The notes under the pieces are model-generated. The model saw nothing but the letters and a program-made list of their open reading frames with translations, was not told the origin of the DNA and searched no databases. A stretch of DNA of 7,615 nt from Chitinophagales bacterium. GTDB lineage: Bacteria; Bacteroidota; Bacteroidia; Chitinophagales; UBA8649. This document shows, in pieces, positions 6,241 to 7,615 of the stretch; position 1 is the stretch's first letter; each line of letters begins with the position of its first letter. Where the stretch lies: NCBI GenBank assembly GCA_016777395.1, contig JADHRO010000099.1, positions 1 through 7,615 on the forward strand, given 5' to 3'. Both the position numbers and the translations under genes were made by a program.

Positions 6241-6576
6241 ATGCCTTACAAAGAGTTTAAAATTGAAAAACTATATTATACTATAGGCGAGGTTGCAAAA
6301 ATTTTCGATGTGTCAACATCTCTATTGCGCTATTGGGAAAAAGAGTTTGATATCTTAAAACCCCGTAAAAACAAGAAAGGTAATCGCTTGTTTACAAAAC
6401 TGGATGTTAAAAATCTGAAAATGATTTATCATCTAGTCAAGGAAAAAGGTTATACGCTGGACGGAGCTAAACAAAAATTAAGTTCGAATACAGATAATCT
6501 AAAAAATAACCAGCGAATTGTCGAGTCGTTGCAGCAAATTAAATTGTTTTTAAATGAAGTAAAAGAAGACTTATAA
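6241..6576 (+). CDS. MerR-family-like transcriptional regulator (short, DNA-binding domain plus helix)
   Basis: The protein has 111 aa. The N-terminal winged helix-turn-helix of MerR type spans about residues 12-52: YYTIGEVAKIFDVSTSLLRYWEKEFDIL (split over 12-39) and the wing KNKKGNRLF (43-51). A helix with DVKNLKMIYHLVKEKGYTLDGA follows (55-76). The C-terminus (about 85-110) is a short amphipathic helix, probably for dimer contacts. There is no effector-binding domain and not a single cysteine, so it is not a classical metal sensor of the MerR/ZntR kind. Its targets are unknown. The start MPYKEFKIEKLYYTIGEVA fits my memory of Bacteroidota homologues found beside M23 peptidase genes. That neighbourhood suggests, but does not show, a link to envelope biology. 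Confidence 0.88.
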   Translation: MPYKEFKIEKLYYTIGEVAKIFDVSTSLLRYWEKEFDILKPRKNKKGNRLFTKLDVKNLKMIYHLVKEKGYTLDGAKQKLSSNTDNLKNNQRIVESLQQIKLFLNEVKEDL

Positions 6577-6684
6577 TTTGTTTTACTGGCAATCTCAAGC
6601 GATTGTAAGTTACCTCTATATAGTTTACATTGTAATTCGCTAAGCTGGTGTTGGTGGGATGCAAGTGTTCATATTTAAGCCTAG
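6577..6684. other. Spacer between the MerR-like gene and the tRNA hairpin
   Basis: No gene is seen. CAATC and GATTG (6590-6605) form a 5-bp stem with a 6-base loop just after the MerR-like stop, but no T-run follows, so it is a poor terminator. The septamer ATTGTAA occurs twice in the spacer. Nothing else stands out. Confidence 0.3.
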
Positions 6685-6716
6685 AAAGGCCTTTCCAATG
6701 ACTTGAAAAGACCTTT
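6685..6716 (-). terminator. 13-bp hairpin directly after tRNA-Arg, likely terminator or trailer
   Basis: On the minus strand, bases 6716-6704 pair with 6697-6685 over 13 bp around a 6-base loop (6703-6698). Two of the pairs are G.U, and on the plus strand they would be C.A mismatches, so the structure belongs to the tRNA transcript. It begins two bases after the tRNA 3' end. The U-tract is poor (the arm ends in CCUUU, then CUAGG), so it may be an atypical terminator or a processing signal. Confidence 0.5.
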
Positions 6717-6718
6717 TG

Positions 6719-6792
6719 TGACCTAGTAGGGAGTCGAACCCCAAACCTCTACAGCCGTAATGTAGTGCTCTATCCAATTGAGCTACTAGGCC
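6719..6792 (-). tRNA. tRNA-Arg (anticodon ACG)
   Basis: A complete 74-base cloverleaf reads on the minus strand. The acceptor stem is GGCCTAG with CTAGGTC (one G.U) and discriminator A. The D-arm is GCTC/GAGC with loop AATTGGATA. The anticodon arm is CTACA-TTACGGC-TGTAG, placing ACG at positions 34-36. The variable loop is five bases, and the T-arm has loop TTCGACT. ACG, with A34 normally converted to inosine by TadA, reads CGU/CGC/CGA arginine codons. The CCA end is not encoded; CAAAA follows the discriminator. It lies downstream of lepB, in the same direction, and is followed by a hairpin. Confidence 0.95.
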
Positions 6793-6813
6793 AGTGTTTG
6801 ATTAAATCTATCC

Positions 6814-6821
6814 CAAAAATA
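6814..6821 (-). promoter_or_regulatory. Candidate -7 element for tRNA-Arg
   Basis: TATTTTTG on the minus strand fits TAnnTTTG, and a TTTTTT run 17 bases upstream could serve as a weak -33 box. A start near 6808 would give a leader of about 16 bases before the mature tRNA. This would let the tRNA be made independently of lepB. Read-through from lepB remains possible, as I see no terminator between them. Confidence 0.38.
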
Positions 6822-6864
6822 ACTAAAGTTTTGATTGTAAAAAAGGATTTCATACAATAGATAT

Positions 6865-7615
6865 TTAATGCCTAAACATTTCTTCCTTTGGAGCCCAATT
6901 ACCATGGATGCCTCTAAAAGTTCTATCTAAGCGTAAGAAGCTGTTTTCCTTGCTGAATGAAGTCACCAAGAACCATGCTTTCCCTACGATATGGTCTTCA
7001 GGAACAAAGCCCCAAAACCTAGAATCTTGAGAACGATGACGATTATCTCCCATCATCCAGTAATAGTCCATTTTAAACGTATACGAATCACTTTCCACAC
7101 CATTGATGTATGCCTTACCATTCATAATCGCTAGGCTATTGCTTTCATATACACGGATACAACGTTCATAAAGTAGGTAGTTGGACTTATTTAATGGGAT
7201 GGTTAGTCCTTTGCTCGGAATAGTTATCGGGCCATAATTGTCCTGATTATATCTGAAATCTTCATGGTACGGGTAGAAAGTATATGCTGAACCATTATAA
7301 TCGTCACTCTCATTGTAAAAGTATGGCTCAACTGAGGTAACCTTATCCATTGCAGCCAATAATACTGCTTTAGACTTATTTGTATACACTTCATATACTG
7401 AGCGAGCAGTTGAAATTACATTAAATTCAGTTACATCAATATCATGGAATTCGTCATCACTGATTACTGAACTTGCATAAACAACAAAAGTAAATTGCAA
7501 ATTTTCGGGTTCATAAGCCGGCGTACCATTGATCAATAACTCACCACTTCTTACTTCTAACTCATCGCCTGGGATAGCAACACAACGTTTAATATAATTC
7601 TCTCGTTTATCGACA
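6865..7615 (-). CDS. lepB: Signal peptidase I, C-terminal part (N-terminus beyond the right edge)
   Basis: This membrane serine protease with a Ser/Lys dyad removes signal peptides from exported proteins. The frame is open to the window edge, so the gene is 5'-partial with 249 complete codons visible. Near the edge, ENYIKRCVAIPGDELEV contains the catalytic general-base Lys (codon 7590-7588). The nucleophilic Ser box lies outside. The C-terminal box is MMGDNRHRSQDSRFWGFVP, the diagnostic GDNRxxSxDSR motif. Between the two lies an insertion of roughly 130 residues, common in Bacteroidota enzymes, ending with the usual INGVESDSYTFKMDYYWMMGDN-type strand. The TTG at 7536 is internal and not a start. 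The tail ends RGIHGNWAPKEEMFRH, somewhat longer than I expect. tRNA-Arg lies 72 bases downstream on the same strand. Confidence 0.95.
   Translation of the reverse strand, partial: VDKRENYIKRCVAIPGDELEVRSGELLINGTPAYEPENLQFTFVVYASSVISDDEFHDIDVTEFNVISTARSVYEVYTNKSKAVLLAAMDKVTSVEPYFYNESDDYNGSAYTFYPYHEDFRYNQDNYGPITIPSKGLTIPLNKSNYLLYERCIRVYESNSLAIMNGKAYINGVESDSYTFKMDYYWMMGDNRHRSQDSRFWGFVPEDHIVGKAWFLVTSFSKENSFLRLDRTFRGIHGNWAPKEEMFRH

Noticed and set aside
1..7615. CRISPR array, insertion sequence, prophage, toxin-antitoxin or defence island
   Set aside because: There are no regularly spaced repeats, transposase or integrase genes, or small paired toxin genes. The tRNA-Arg end is not flanked by an integrase or a repeated 3' tRNA segment in the window.

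Overview
The window looks like chromosomal housekeeping DNA from an AT-rich member of the Bacteroidota. The evidence is indirect but consistent. Most genes lack a clear Shine-Dalgarno sequence, and several leaders carry TAnnTTTG -7 type elements. The cluster of divergent alaS, an M23 peptidase with a short N-terminal cytoplasmic tail, and a small MerR-like regulator is familiar from this phylum. The signal peptidase I has the long insertion common there. The dCTP deaminase has the GDVGF version of its family motif, which I recall from Bacteroidota homologues. I cannot place the organism below phylum.

Layout. At the left edge, on the minus strand, a glutaredoxin-dependent arsenate reductase-like gene (arsC, 135-500) overlaps by ATGA the start of a lipoprotein gene that runs off the window (1-138). 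Divergent to it, on the plus strand, are dCTP deaminase (dcd, 616-1134) and a YdiI/MenI-like hotdog thioesterase (1166-1585), probably one transcript. These converge on a minus-strand pair made of alaS (2342-4954) and a two-helix membrane TPR protein (1657-2328), 13 bases apart. Divergent from alaS lies an M23 (LytM-type) envelope peptidase, best started at a GTG at 5057, followed by a MerR-like regulator (6241-6576). The right end holds tRNA-Arg(ACG) on the minus strand (6719-6792) and the C-terminal part of signal peptidase I (lepB, 6865 to the edge).

The genes cover basic functions: pyrimidine deoxynucleotide supply, menaquinone synthesis, charging of tRNA-Ala, arginine decoding, cell-wall remodelling and protein export. 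I see no CRISPR array, insertion sequence, phage gene, toxin-antitoxin or defence cassette, and no evidence for an undescribed multi-gene system. The unexplained signals are small and mostly non-coding. They are three hairpins whose G.U pairs favour one strand (571-593, 1623-1656, 6685-6716), a dyad between facing alaS and M23 promoter candidates (5011-5034), and an unassigned spacer block at about 6088-6190.
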